Notes under the pieces: generated by a model | What the model saw: only the letters and a program-made list of their open reading frames with translations | What the model was told of the DNA's origin: nothing | Databases searched by the model: none | Position numbers and translations under genes: made by a program | NCBI GenBank assembly: GCA_963702495.1 | Contig: CAVPDA010000003.1 | Span: forward strand, 714,905 to 778,904 | Source of the DNA: CAVPDA01 sp963702495 | GTDB taxonomy: Bacteria > Pseudomonadota > Gammaproteobacteria > Burkholderiales > Rhodocyclaceae | DNA length: 64,000 nucleotides | Reading direction: 5' to 3' | Part shown: in pieces, positions 17,119-26,173 of the stretch | How the letters are laid out: each line of letters opens with the position of its first letter | How positions within the stretch are numbered: position 1 is the first letter of the stretch

Positions 17119-17877
17119 TCAAACGGCCTTGCGCCTGCGCTGCAGCCACTGCCAGGCGGTCAGCACGTAGCCCGATGCCGCATAGACCAGGAACAGCGCG
17201 AACAGCACGCCCGGCGGGTAGGAGGAGATGAAGACGAAGGCCAGCACCAGCGCAATGACGACAAAGAAGGGAACGCTGCGGCGCAGGTTGATGTCCTTGA
17301 AGCTGTAGTAGCGGAAGCTGCTCACCATGGTGATGCCGGCGAACAAGGTAAGGGCGAAGGCGAACCAGCGCACCTCCTGGCCGTTGATGTTGTTGTCGAT
17401 CATCACCCACACCAGTCCTGCCACCAGCGCCGCCGCCGCCGGACTCGGCAACCCCTGGAAATAGCGCTTGTCGATGACTTCGAGCGTGGTATTGAAGCGC
17501 GCCAGCCGCAGCGCCGCGCCGGCGCAATAGACGAAGGCAGCGATCCAGCCCCAGCGCCCCATTCCCTTGAACGCCCACTCATAGACCACAAGCGCCGGGG
17601 CAGCACCGAACGACACCATGTCGGACAGCGAGTCATACTCGGCGCCGAAGGCGCTCTGGGTGCGGGTGAGGCGGGCAACGCGGCCATCGAGGCCGTCCAG
17701 CACCATGGCGATGAAGATCGCCACGGCGGAATGCTCGAAGCGGCCATTCATCGCCTGGACGATGGCGTAGAAGCCGGCGAACAGGGCGGCGGTGGTGAAC
17801 AGGTTGGGCAGGATGTAGATGCCCCTGCGCCGCAGTTCGGGGTTGAAGAGCGGTTTGCGGGATCGGATCTCCGGCAT
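17119..17877 (-). CDS. pssA: CDP-diacylglycerol-serine O-phosphatidyltransferase
   Basis: This inner-membrane enzyme makes phosphatidylserine from CDP-diacylglycerol and serine. The 252-residue product carries the CDP-alcohol phosphotransferase signature DGLDGRVARLTRTQSAFGAE...D...D at about residues 60-90. Several transmembrane helices follow. This is the type II PssA common in Betaproteobacteria. The product feeds Psd, encoded upstream in the same operon. Confidence 0.95.
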   Translation of the reverse strand: MPEIRSRKPLFNPELRRRGIYILPNLFTTAALFAGFYAIVQAMNGRFEHSAVAIFIAMVLDGLDGRVARLTRTQSAFGAEYDSLSDMVSFGAAPALVVYEWAFKGMGRWGWIAAFVYCAGAALRLARFNTTLEVIDKRYFQGLPSPAAAALVAGLVWVMIDNNINGQEVRWFAFALTLFAGITMVSSFRYYSFKDINLRRSVPFFVVIALVLAFVFISSYPPGVLFALFLVYAASGYVLTAWQWLQRRRKAV

Positions 17878-17968
17878 GTACGGACGCTCGGTTGGGGGTG
17901 GGCGCGCTATTGTAGCCGATCGGACTTCGCCGTCGCCGCGGCGGCATGCGCACTGCCCGGGGCCGTTT

Positions 17969-18640
17969 TCAGCATTGCCGGTCCACCGGCCCCGGCATGA
18001 TGTCGAGGAAGCTCTTGATGGCCTGGAACGGCTCCACGTCCTTGCGCGGCTGACGCGTATCCGGCTGGTACACCGCCACCAGGTGGGCGATGCCGTAGGC
18101 CTGCGCCGCATGCAGGACCGGCAGACTGTCATCCACCAGCAGCGTCGCGCCGGAATCGAACGGCTCCACCGCCTGCAGCGCCTGCCAGAACTCCGTTCGC
18201 TCCTTGGGCAGGCCGATTTGATGCGACGTGATCAGGGCATCGAAGTGGGCATCGAGCCCGGTGCGGCTCATCTTCAGCGCGAGACTCTTGTGGTGGGCGT
18301 TGGTGACCAGCGCCACCCGCTTGCCGGCGCCGCGGACGGCATCGAGGAAAGCGGGAACATGGGGCTGGACCGCAATGAGATGGGCGATTTCCTCTTTCAA
18401 CCGGGCGATGTCCAGTCCCAGTTCCTGGCTCCAGAAATCCACCGAATACCACTCCAGGGTACCGGCCCGGCTGCGGTAGCGCGCCGTCAAGTCCTCGCGG
18501 GCGTGCTGCTCTGCCACGCCATGTTTCTCGGCATAGCGCCGCGGCACATGCTCCAGCCAGAAATGGTTGTCGTAATTCAAGTCCAGCAGGGTGCCGTCCA
18601 TGTCCAGAAACACCGTGCCCACCCGCGACCAGTCGATCAT
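17969..18640 (-). CDS. yrfG: HAD-family hydrolase, YrfG-like GMP/IMP nucleotidase
   Basis: The 223-residue product has the HAD motifs: FLDMDGTLLDL (nucleophile and acid/base Asp) at about residue 12, VTNAHHKSL (motif II Thr), a Lys in GLPKERTEFW, and LLVDDSLPVLHAA (motif IV acids). The stretch LDLNYDNHFWLEHVPRRYA matches the YrfG subgroup, which dephosphorylates IMP/GMP. It is inserted between psd and pssA on the same strand. Start ATG 18640 gives the family N-terminus. No link with lipid synthesis is known. Confidence 0.85.
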   Translation of the reverse strand: MIDWSRVGTVFLDMDGTLLDLNYDNHFWLEHVPRRYAEKHGVAEQHAREDLTARYRSRAGTLEWYSVDFWSQELGLDIARLKEEIAHLIAVQPHVPAFLDAVRGAGKRVALVTNAHHKSLALKMSRTGLDAHFDALITSHQIGLPKERTEFWQALQAVEPFDSGATLLVDDSLPVLHAAQAYGIAHLVAVYQPDTRQPRKDVEPFQAIKSFLDIMPGPVDRQC

Positions 18641-18699
18641 GGTTGGCGGCGGGGACGGATGCGGACGGGCGCGATGTTCGCCTCGATGGCGCCGGCCGT

Positions 18700-19341
18700 T
18701 CAGGACAACTCGGCGACGAGGGTGGAGGTGGCGAACACCTTTTCCCCGATCGTCACCTTGATCTGGGAATCCGTCGGCAGGTAGAGATCGACGCGGGAAC
18801 CGAAGCGGATGAAGCCGTAGCGCTGCCCGCGGGACAACTTGTCGCCGGGCTGCACATGGCACAGCACGCGCCGGGCGATCAGTCCCGCCACCTGCACGCA
18901 GGTGACATCGCGGCCATCGGCAGTGCGCAGCCACAACGCGTTGCGCTCGTTCTCCGTGGATGCCTTGTCGAGGGCGGCATTGAGAAATTTGCCCGCGTTG
19001 TACCACTGCTGCTTCACTTCGCCGTCCACCGGCGAGCGGTTCGAATGCACGTTGAACACGTTCATGAACACGCTGACTTTGACGCTATCGCGGTCGAGGT
19101 AGGGATCGCGCGCCTTTTCCACCGCGACGATGCGTCCGTCCGCCGGCGCCAGCACGCTCTTCGGGCCGCCGGCCACCGCCCGCGGCGGGTCGCGGAAGAA
19201 CTGCAGGACGAAGAGCGTGATCAGCCACAGCGGCGCAGCCCATAACGCGCCGGCCGAGGCCGTAACCATGAGCGAGAGAGCGAGGGAAATGCCCAGAAAA
19301 AGCCAGCCTTCACGGGCGATAAGGGGATGCGGGTAGTTCAT
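18700..19341 (-). CDS. psd: Phosphatidylserine decarboxylase (short, PSD-A-type)
   Basis: This 213-residue pyruvoyl enzyme converts phosphatidylserine to phosphatidylethanolamine at the inner membrane. It has FFRDPPR, VLAPADGRIV, a FMNVFNVHSNRSP block and the self-cleavage site FGS near residue 180, where Ser becomes the pyruvoyl group. An N-terminal membrane segment is present. Gene order ilvC-psd-pssA-leuA is a betaproteobacterial arrangement. Confidence 0.95.
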   Translation of the reverse strand: MNYPHPLIAREGWLFLGISLALSLMVTASAGALWAAPLWLITLFVLQFFRDPPRAVAGGPKSVLAPADGRIVAVEKARDPYLDRDSVKVSVFMNVFNVHSNRSPVDGEVKQQWYNAGKFLNAALDKASTENERNALWLRTADGRDVTCVQVAGLIARRVLCHVQPGDKLSRGQRYGFIRFGSRVDLYLPTDSQIKVTIGEKVFATSTLVAELS

Positions 19342-19458
19342 GGGGCCACCGGTCCGGGGCTAGGAAATTGCGGGCCGGTACGCGACCAATGCGCGACCGA
19401 TCCGCGAGGCATCGAGACACGGGCCGGAGCGCTGCGGCGCCCCCGGCCCCGAGGTCGT

Positions 19459-20475
19459 TCAGTTCTTCGACTTGTCCACCAGCTTGTTCTTCTTGATCCA
19501 CGGCATCATGTCGCGCAGCTTGCCGCCGATCACCTCGATCGGGTGCTCCGCCGCCAGGCGGCGCGAAGCGTTGAGCATCGGCGCGCCGGCGCGGTTCTCG
19601 AGGATGAACTCCTTGGCGTACTGGCCGGTCTGGATCTCGCGCAGGATCCGCTTCATCTCTGCCTTGGTCTGGTCGGTGATGATGCGCGGTCCGCGCGTGA
19701 TGTCGCCATACTCGGCGTTGTTCGAGATCGAATAGCGCATGTTGGCGATGCCGCCCTCGTAGATCAGGTCCACGATCAGCTTCACCTCGTGCAGGCACTC
19801 GAAATAGGCCATCTCCGGAGCGTAGCCGGCCTCCGTCAGCGTCTCGAACCCGGCCTGGATGAGCGCGGTGAGGCCGCCGCAGAGCACGACCTGCTCGCCG
19901 AACAGGTCGGTCTCGGTTTCTTCCTTGAACGAGGTCTCGATCACGCCGCCGCGGGTTCCGCCGTTCGCCGCCGCATAGGACAGGGCGATGTCGCGCGCCT
20001 TGCCCGACTTGTCCTGGAACACGGCGATCAGCGACGGCACGCCGCCGCCCTGCTGGTAGGTGGAGCGCACCAGGTGCCCCGGGCCCTTGGGCGCGATCAT
20101 GATGACGTCGATGTCCTCGCGCGGCATCACCTGGCTGTAATGGATGTTGAAGCCGTGAGCGAAGGCGAGCGCGGCGCCCTTCTTGATGTTGGGCTCCACT
20201 TCGTCGCGATAGACGCCGGCAATCTGCTCGTCGGGCAGCAGCATCATGACCACATCGGCGCCCTTCACCGCGTCGCTGATTTCCTTCACCGCCAGTCCGG
20301 CCTTCTTCGCCTTGTCCCAGGACGAGCCGCCCTTGCGCAGCCCCACGGTGACTTTCACGCCCGAGTCGTTCAGGTTCTGGGCATGGGCGTGCCCCTGGGA
20401 ACCGTAGCCGATGATGGTGACCTTCCTGCCCTTGATCAGGGACAGGTCGGCGTCCTTGTCGTAATAGACCTTCAT
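19459..20475 (-). CDS. ilvC: Ketol-acid reductoisomerase, class I
   Basis: The 338-residue length is exactly that of class I IlvC. The Rossmann motif GYGSQGHAHAQNL follows residue 20. The Mg-binding C-terminal knotted domain includes ECLHEVKLIVDLIYEGGI. It performs the second common step of Val/Ile synthesis. I chose ATG 20475, with AGAGGA six bases upstream, rather than the longer frame. It is preceded by ilvH and a hairpin repeat. Confidence 0.97.
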   Translation of the reverse strand: MKVYYDKDADLSLIKGRKVTIIGYGSQGHAHAQNLNDSGVKVTVGLRKGGSSWDKAKKAGLAVKEISDAVKGADVVMMLLPDEQIAGVYRDEVEPNIKKGAALAFAHGFNIHYSQVMPREDIDVIMIAPKGPGHLVRSTYQQGGGVPSLIAVFQDKSGKARDIALSYAAANGGTRGGVIETSFKEETETDLFGEQVVLCGGLTALIQAGFETLTEAGYAPEMAYFECLHEVKLIVDLIYEGGIANMRYSISNNAEYGDITRGPRIITDQTKAEMKRILREIQTGQYAKEFILENRAGAPMLNASRRLAAEHPIEVIGGKLRDMMPWIKKNKLVDKSKN

Positions 20476-20532
20476 AGCATTCCTCTGAATTGGCTGTTGT
20501 GACGTCCCGCGGGCCCTGCCCGTCATGCTGAA

Positions 20533-20555
20533 GGGGCGGGCACGGCCCGCCCTAC
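20533..20555. repeat. GC-rich hairpin repeat in the ilvH-ilvC spacer
   Basis: GGGCGGGC-ACG-GCCCGCCC followed by CCTAC forms an 8-bp stem. The same motif type (GTAGGGCGGGC...GCCCGCC) recurs at 51929-51985. It lacks a U-run, so it is more likely an mRNA-stability or repeat element than a terminator. Confidence 0.55.
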
Positions 20556-20559
20556 GAAT

Positions 20560-21051
20560 TCATACCTTGAGTATCCGGTCGCCACGGCCGATGCCGGATA
20601 CCCCGGTGCGCACCGTCTCCAGGATGAGCGACTTGTCGATGGCCTCGATGAACGAATCGAGCTTGTCGGCGTTGCCCGTAAGCTCGATGACGTAGGTGGA
20701 TTCCGTCACGTCGATGACGTGACCGCGGAAGATTTCGCACATGCGCTTCATCTCCTCCCGGTCCTTGCCGGTGGCGCGTACTTTGATCAGCATCAGTTCG
20801 CGCTCGACATGGGCCGATTCGGAGAGGTCGACGACCTTGACCACCTCCACCAGCTTGTTCAACTGCTTGGTGATCTGCTCGATGATGTCGTCCGAGCCGA
20901 CGCTGACGATGGTCATGCGCGACATCGAGGGATCCTCGGTCGGCGCCACGGTCAGCGATTCGATGTTGTAGCCGCGGGCGGAGAAAAGGCCGGAGACGCG
21001 CGAAAGGGCGCCCGATTCATTCTCCAAAAGCAAAGAAATGACGTGTCGCAT
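20560..21051 (-). CDS. ilvH: Acetolactate synthase small (regulatory) subunit
   Basis: The 163-residue product has the N-terminal ACT domain (HVISLLLENESGALSRVSGLFSARGYN), which binds valine for feedback inhibition, followed by the C-terminal ALS_ss domain. It controls and activates IlvB, encoded directly upstream. ATG 21051 gives the canonical MRHVISLLLENE start; longer in-frame extensions are not family-like. Confidence 0.97.
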   Translation of the reverse strand: MRHVISLLLENESGALSRVSGLFSARGYNIESLTVAPTEDPSMSRMTIVSVGSDDIIEQITKQLNKLVEVVKVVDLSESAHVERELMLIKVRATGKDREEMKRMCEIFRGHVIDVTESTYVIELTGNADKLDSFIEAIDKSLILETVRTGVSGIGRGDRILKV

Positions 21052-21209
21052 AGGTAGGATGGTGGCCTGGTTCGTCAATCTGAGCCAGAGCGCTGACGGC
21101 ATCAGGCCGCCGCCGGGCGGCGCCTGCGGCCCCCTCGACTCGATGAATCGAACGGGAACCGGCACTTCGGTTTGTGACCTAGCGTGCCCCGACAGTCACC
21201 CCGGCGGGG

Positions 21210-22919
21210 TTACAGGTCTTCCGACGACAGGATCATCTCGGTGAGACCCTTGCCGCCCTGGACCATGGGATACACATTCTCGGTCTGATCCACCTTGAAA
21301 TCGAGGAAGACCAGATCAGTCTTGCGCTTGAACGCCTCGCGCAACGCGCCTTCGACGTCCCCCGGCTTATCGATGGTCAGTCCGACGTGGCCGTAGGCCT
21401 CCGCCAGCTTGGCGAAATCGGGCAGCGAGTCCATGTAGGACTCGGCGTAGCGGTTGCCGTGGAACAGTTGTTGCCACTGGCGCACCATGCCGAGATAGCG
21501 GTTATTGAGGTTGACGATCTTGATCGGCAGCCGGAACTGCTTGCAGGTCGACAGCTCCTGGATGCACATCTGAATGCTGCCCTCGCCGGTGACGCAGGCC
21601 ACGGGCGAGCCGGGATGCGCCAGTTGCACACCCATGGCGGCGGGCAGGCCGAAACCCATGGTGCCGAGACCGCCGGAATTGATCCAGCGTCGCGGTTTGT
21701 CGAACTTGTAGTACTGGGCGGCCCACATCTGGTGCTGGCCCACGTCCGAGGTCACGAACGCGTCGCCCTTGGTCACCTCCCACAGTTTCTCGATCACATA
21801 CTGCGGCTTGATGATGGCTGATTCGCGGTCGTAGCGCAGGCAATCGCGCTTGCGCCATTCCTCGATCTGCGCCCACCAGGCGCGGTTCGCCTCCTGGTCG
21901 GGCCGCTCAGAATGGGATTCGAGCTGCTTGATGATCTCGTCCAGCACGTCGGGCACGTTGCCGACGATCGGAATATCCACCTTGACCCGCTTCGATATCG
22001 AAGACGGGTCGATGTCGATGTGGATGATCTTGCGCGCCACTTGGGCGAAGTGGGCCGGATTGCCGATGACACGGTCGTCGAAGCGGGCGCCGACGGCGAT
22101 CAGCACGTCGCAGTACTGCATCGCCATGTTGGCTTCGTAGGTGCCGTGCATGCCGAGCATGCCCACGAACTGCTTGTCGGTCGCAGGATAGGCGCCCAGT
22201 CCCATCAGGGTGTTGGTCACCGGGTAGCCGAGCAGCTTGGCGAGCTTGGTCAGCGTCTCGGACGCGTCGGACAGAATCACGCCGCCGCCGGCGTAGATCA
22301 TCGGCCGCTTGGCTTCCAGCAGCAGTTGCACCGCCTTCTTGATCTGCCCCTGGTGACCCTTCATCACCGGGCTGTAGGAGCGCAGGTTGATAGTCTTGGG
22401 ATAGCTGTACTCGCACTTGGCGACGGTGATGTCCTTGGGAATGTCCACCAGCACCGGGCCGGGCCGTCCGCTGCGGGCGAGAAAGAACGCCTTCTTGATG
22501 GTCGGCGCGATGTCCTTGACGTCCTTGATCAGGAAGTTGTGCTTGACGCAGGGCCGCGTGATGCCGACGGTGTCGACCTCCTGGAAGGCATCCTGGCCGA
22601 TGGCCGCGGTCGGCACCTGGCCGCTGATCACCACAACCGGGATCGAGTCGCAGTAGGCCGTGGCGATGCCGGTGACGGCATTGGTCACGCCGGGGCCCGA
22701 GGTCACCAGCGCCACGCCCACCTCCTCGGTCGATCGCGCATAGCCATCGGCCGCATGCACCGCCGCCTGCTCATGGCGAACCAGCACGTGACGCACTTTG
22801 TCCTGCTTGAACAGTTCGTCGTAAATGAACAATACAGAGCCGCCGGGATAGCCGAACACGTATTCGACCTTTTCTTCCTGCAAGCACCTGATTACAATCT
22901 CCGCACCAGTCAAGACCAT
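21210..22919 (-). CDS. ilvB: Acetolactate synthase large (catalytic) subunit
   Basis: The 569-residue thiamine-diphosphate enzyme makes acetolactate or acetohydroxybutyrate. Features include the catalytic Glu stretch VFGYPGGSVLFIYDEL (about 20-35), the FAD-binding middle domain, and the ThDP/Mg motif GEGSIQMCIQELSTCKQFRLPIKIVNLNN (about 435-465). It is the first gene of the ilvBHC-psd-pssA unit. The ATG at 22919 begins the family-typical MxLTGAEIVI. Confidence 0.97.
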   Translation of the reverse strand: MVLTGAEIVIRCLQEEKVEYVFGYPGGSVLFIYDELFKQDKVRHVLVRHEQAAVHAADGYARSTEEVGVALVTSGPGVTNAVTGIATAYCDSIPVVVISGQVPTAAIGQDAFQEVDTVGITRPCVKHNFLIKDVKDIAPTIKKAFFLARSGRPGPVLVDIPKDITVAKCEYSYPKTINLRSYSPVMKGHQGQIKKAVQLLLEAKRPMIYAGGGVILSDASETLTKLAKLLGYPVTNTLMGLGAYPATDKQFVGMLGMHGTYEANMAMQYCDVLIAVGARFDDRVIGNPAHFAQVARKIIHIDIDPSSISKRVKVDIPIVGNVPDVLDEIIKQLESHSERPDQEANRAWWAQIEEWRKRDCLRYDRESAIIKPQYVIEKLWEVTKGDAFVTSDVGQHQMWAAQYYKFDKPRRWINSGGLGTMGFGLPAAMGVQLAHPGSPVACVTGEGSIQMCIQELSTCKQFRLPIKIVNLNNRYLGMVRQWQQLFHGNRYAESYMDSLPDFAKLAEAYGHVGLTIDKPGDVEGALREAFKRKTDLVFLDFKVDQTENVYPMVQGGKGLTEMILSSEDL

Positions 22920-22960
22920 GGCTTTACCCAGAAATATAAGAATTGCCTGAAAAGCCCAGT

Positions 22961-22989
22961 ACCTTAATGTCTTGCCCTGTTTTGGTCAA
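22961..22989 (-). promoter_or_regulatory. Candidate ilvB promoter
   Basis: On the minus strand TTGACC (-35, 22984-22989) is 17 bp from TAAGGT (-10, 22961-22966), about 40 bp before the ilvB start. The -10 is weak. I saw no obvious leader peptide or attenuator here. Confidence 0.4.
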
Positions 22990-23044
22990 GGCATTCCCGG
23001 TCTATCCCATCCTCGCCTGACAACGGCTCCACGGGGACAAGCCA

Positions 23045-23608
23045 CTGGCCTCGCGTACCGAAATTGCCGACTTTCTCGCCGGCGTAGAGCGCCGCGCCTT
23101 CAAGCAGGCCGTGTACGCCCTGCGCGACGAGGATTCCGCCCTGGACGCGGTACAGGACGCCATGCTCAAACTGGCGGAAAAGTACGCCGACAAGCCGGCG
23201 GGCGAGCTGCCGATGCTGTTCCAGCGCATCCTGCAGAACGTCATCCGGGACTTCTTCCGGCGCCAGAAGGTGCGGTCGCTGTGGACCACCCTGCTCTCCT
23301 CGTTCGGCAGCGCGGACGATGAAGATTCCGATCCGCTGGAAACCTTGGCGGCACAATCCGACTCCAAGAAGCCGGAGACGCCGCACCAGCAGTTGGAACA
23401 GTCGCAAACTCTCGCCATCATCGAAAAGGAGGTTTCCAGACTGCCGCCGCGTCAACGCGAAGCGTTTTTGATGCGTTACTGGGAAGATATGGATATTGCC
23501 GAAACCGCGGCTGCTATGGGGTGTTCCGAAGGCAGCGTCAAGACTCATTGCTCGCGGGCCACGCACGCGCTGGCCGCGGCACTCAAAGCCAAAGGCGTCG
23601 AGCTATGA
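23045..23608 (+). CDS. RNA polymerase sigma factor, ECF-like (possible CTG start)
   Basis: The product has sigma region 2 sequence (DEDSALDAVQDAMLKLAEKYAD) and region 4 (LPPRQREAFLMRYWEDMDIAETAAAMGCSEGSVKTHCSRA). No ATG/GTG/TTG lies between the upstream stop (23018) and GTG 23111, yet the coding sequence before it (ASRTEIADFLAGVERRAFKQA) looks like the family N-terminus. CTG 23045 is therefore the likely start (187 residues); GTG 23111 would truncate region 2. The conserved gene block with DUF3619, DUF3106 and RDD genes downstream suggests co-regulation; DUF3619 may act as its membrane-bound partner. Confidence 0.85.
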   Translation: MASRTEIADFLAGVERRAFKQAVYALRDEDSALDAVQDAMLKLAEKYADKPAGELPMLFQRILQNVIRDFFRRQKVRSLWTTLLSSFGSADDEDSDPLETLAAQSDSKKPETPHQQLEQSQTLAIIEKEVSRLPPRQREAFLMRYWEDMDIAETAAAMGCSEGSVKTHCSRATHALAAALKAKGVEL

Positions 23609-23979
23609 ACGAGTTGCAGTTCCCATACAAAGTCAAACACTATCTCGATCTGGGCGCGGAAGGACTCGACCTCGAGACCGCGGACAAACTTCATGCGGCG
23701 CGCGAGAAGGCCCTCGGCCACGTAGCGGTCCGCACTTCGCGACTCGGTCTGGCCGGCTTCGGCCACATCTCGCACGATTTCCTGTGGCCGGCGGCGCGCT
23801 CGGTGGTAGCCCTCGTCGTCCTCGCACTGGGCGTGGCCGGATGGACCTACTGGAACTCGCTGGAAGAGGCGGCCGAAAACGAGGAAGTTGACACGGCATT
23901 GCTTGCCGACGACCTGCCCATCGATGCCTATCTGGATCGCGGTTTCGACGCATGGCTCAAGCGTTCTACGCCGCTGTAG
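23605..23979 (+). CDS. DUF3619 family protein
   Basis: The 124-residue product starts at ATG 23605, overlapping the sigma-factor stop (ATGA). It has one transmembrane segment (about residues 70-92, VVALVVLALGVAGWTYW), with an N-terminal cytoplasmic part. The arrangement, a small single-pass protein translationally coupled to a sigma factor, is reminiscent of anti-sigma factors. That role is inference, not an established function of DUF3619. Confidence 0.8.
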   Translation: MNELQFPYKVKHYLDLGAEGLDLETADKLHAAREKALGHVAVRTSRLGLAGFGHISHDFLWPAARSVVALVVLALGVAGWTYWNSLEEAAENEEVDTALLADDLPIDAYLDRGFDAWLKRSTPL

Positions 23980-24575
23980 CGCTGGCCCTGGCGCTGGCGT
24001 TGCCGTGCGCGGCGGCCGGCCTGCCCGAGCTGGGCCAGCCGCAGTGGGCAGATCTCCCGCCCCAGCAGAAGCTGATCCTCGCCCCCTTGTCGGACGACTG
24101 GGCTGCCATGGAGGACTCTTCGCGAAAAAAGTGGATCGGCATCGCCAACCGCTACCCCGCCATGTCGGAGGAGGAGCAGGCACGGGTGCAGCGCCGGATG
24201 AAGACATGGGCGGTGCTCACGCCCGAGGAACGGCGCAAGGCGCGTGACCAATATCGCAAGCTGCAGAACATCTCCCCGGATCAGCGCGAGCAACTCCGCG
24301 ACAAGTGGCAGGAATACGCAAACCTGCCCGATGAAGAGAAGAAGCGCCTGAAGGAAAGCGCGGCGGCGCGATCGAAGGGCAAGGCCGCCACCACCAAACC
24401 GGCCCCGGCCGTCGCCGCGGGCACGCCCAAACCTGCGGCCCCCGCCAACCCCGCCGCTCCGATCGCCATACCAGCGCCGTCAGCCCCGCCCACACAAGCT
24501 TCGCCCGCGGCGCCGGCGCTCCAGCCCGAGCCAGCGCGTCCCAATCCCGATCGACCTTCCGAACTGCGCCCCTAG
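23952..24575 (+). CDS. DUF3106 family exported protein
   Basis: The 207-residue product has a signal peptide (to about residue 22). A repetitive helical region follows: WADLPPQQKLIL, MSEEEQARVQRRMKTWAVLTPEERRKARDQYRKL, ISPDQREQLRDKW, LPDEEKKRLK. It ends in a Pro/Ala-rich tail. The repeated W..L(S/T)PE.R pattern defines DUF3106. It overlaps DUF3619 by 28 bp and is probably periplasmic. Function unknown. Confidence 0.8.
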   Translation: MAQAFYAAVALALALALPCAAAGLPELGQPQWADLPPQQKLILAPLSDDWAAMEDSSRKKWIGIANRYPAMSEEEQARVQRRMKTWAVLTPEERRKARDQYRKLQNISPDQREQLRDKWQEYANLPDEEKKRLKESAAARSKGKAATTKPAPAVAAGTPKPAAPANPAAPIAIPAPSAPPTQASPAAPALQPEPARPNPDRPSELRP

Positions 24576-24576
24576 C

Positions 24577-25035
24577 ATGGCGCGGCGAGGCGAGCTGCAG
24601 GCAGCGCCGACGACCACGGTGCAGCTTCCGACGGCGTCGATCCGCCGCCGCCTTGCCAGCATGCTCTACGATTCGCTGCTCCTGCTGGGGGTATTGAGTG
24701 CTGCCTTCCTGATACCCCATCTGGCGATCGGCATCGCCTGGCGGGTGACGGCGCCCGGCGTGGTATTGGCGGCCCACGTCTATCTCGTGCTGGGGGTCTA
24801 TTTCATCTGGCTCTGGCGCAGGAGCGGCCAGACGCTGGCCATGCAGACTTGGCGCATCAAGCTGGTGCGTACGCGGGACGGGCGCCTTGTTTCCGTGCCC
24901 CAAGCCTGGCTGCGCTACACCCTGGCCTGGCTGAGCGTCCTGTTCTACGGTGCCGGACTGCTCTGGGCCCTGTTCGACCGCGACCGCCAGTTCCTGCACG
25001 ACCGCCTGGCCGGAACGCGGCTGGTGCGCATCTGA
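24577..25035 (+). CDS. RDD family membrane protein
   Basis: The 152-residue product has the RDD pattern: an Arg-Arg start to the first helix (IRRRLASMLYDSLLLLGVL), a central helix, and the terminal DRDRQFLHDRLAGTRLV with conserved Asp. It immediately follows the DUF3106 gene. Three to four transmembrane helices are visible. RDD proteins are poorly understood; some act in ion or solute transport. Confidence 0.85.
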   Translation: MARRGELQAAPTTTVQLPTASIRRRLASMLYDSLLLLGVLSAAFLIPHLAIGIAWRVTAPGVVLAAHVYLVLGVYFIWLWRRSGQTLAMQTWRIKLVRTRDGRLVSVPQAWLRYTLAWLSVLFYGAGLLWALFDRDRQFLHDRLAGTRLVRI

Positions 25036-25098
25036 CGCTGCCCCGGTTTCGACTTCCCGTTCGCAGGCGACGCCCCCGATCGACGGGGACGCCGGAAG

Positions 25099-26173
25099 CT
25101 ACCTTCGCTCCACCCACCACAGCATGCCCGCCGCCGCCAGCAGGAACAGCAGGCTCGGCGCGAGCGCCGCAACCGATGGCGGCCAGCTGTTGATGATGCC
25201 CAGGTTGGAGAAAAGCCCGTTCAGCATGTGAAAGAAGATGCCGATCATGATGCCCGCAAAAACGCGCGCGCTCACTCCGCCGAAGCGGTGCAGGCGCAGG
25301 GCGAAGGGCAGGGCCAGGGCCATCATCACCATCGAGGCCAGCGGATACACGAGCTTCTTCCAGAGCGCGATTTCGTAGCGCTCGGTGCGCTGGCGGTTTT
25401 CCGACAGGTGCTCGATGTACTGGTAGAGACTCGCGATGGCCATACGTTCCGGCATAACCAGCAGCACCGCGAGGATGTCGGGATTGAGCGCGGACTGCCA
25501 CACCATTTCCGGCACGCGCTCGACGCTCGCACTCTCGCCACTGAAGCGGGTCTGCACCACGTCGGTCAAACGCCAGCGATTGGGCGGCAGGTACTCGCCT
25601 TCCGCCGCTTCGCTCACCGCGACGAGACTGTCATTCGCATCGAACTCGTAGATGCGGACGCCGCGCAGCCGCGTATCGGGCAGCACGGTCTGCACATTGA
25701 TGAACGAGCGCTCATCCTTGATCCACAGGCCGGAGCGAAACTCCTGCCCGACCACGGAGCTGGTGGCGCGCAGGCGCAGCTGCTGCGCCGCCCGCTCCGC
25801 CGGGGGAGCGACCAACTCGCCGATCAGAAACGTCAGGATTGCGAACACGGATCCGATCAGCGTCAGGGACCACAACAGGCGGCGCGGTGGAAAGGCCGGA
25901 GGTGCGCAGCACCGTGATCTCGGAATGCCGCGACAGGTTGGTCAGGGCATAGAGCGAACCGATGAGCACCGCGATCGGAAACAGTTCGTAGACGCGTCCC
26001 GGCAAGGTCAGCACGACAAACAGCACCGCGTGCCGCAGTTGATAACCACCCCGGCCCAGGTCGTCCAGTTCGGCCACCAGGTCGAAAAATGCGAACAGGG
26101 CAAGGAAGGCGAACAGCACCAGTGCCGTCGCGCCTACGATCTCGCGCGCCAGATAGCGCCGATATACCTTCAT
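25099..26173 (-). CDS. lptG: LptG, LPS export permease (one-base frameshift)
   Basis: This is one of two permease subunits of the LptB2FG ABC transporter that extracts LPS from the inner membrane. The N-terminal ~95 residues (MKVYRRYLAREIVGATALVL onward) and the C-terminal ~258 residues (WSLTLIGSVFAILTFLIGE onward) are in different frames. Dropping one base near 25888 gives a continuous STRRLLWSL junction and about 358 residues, the normal length. The ATG overlaps the lptF stop (ATGA). Since the gene is normally essential, sequence error is likelier than a true null. Confidence 0.85.

Noticed and set aside
15271..18000. Plus-strand open frame across leuA and pssA
   Set aside because: Antisense to two well-supported genes; His/Arg-rich composition typical of shadow frames.
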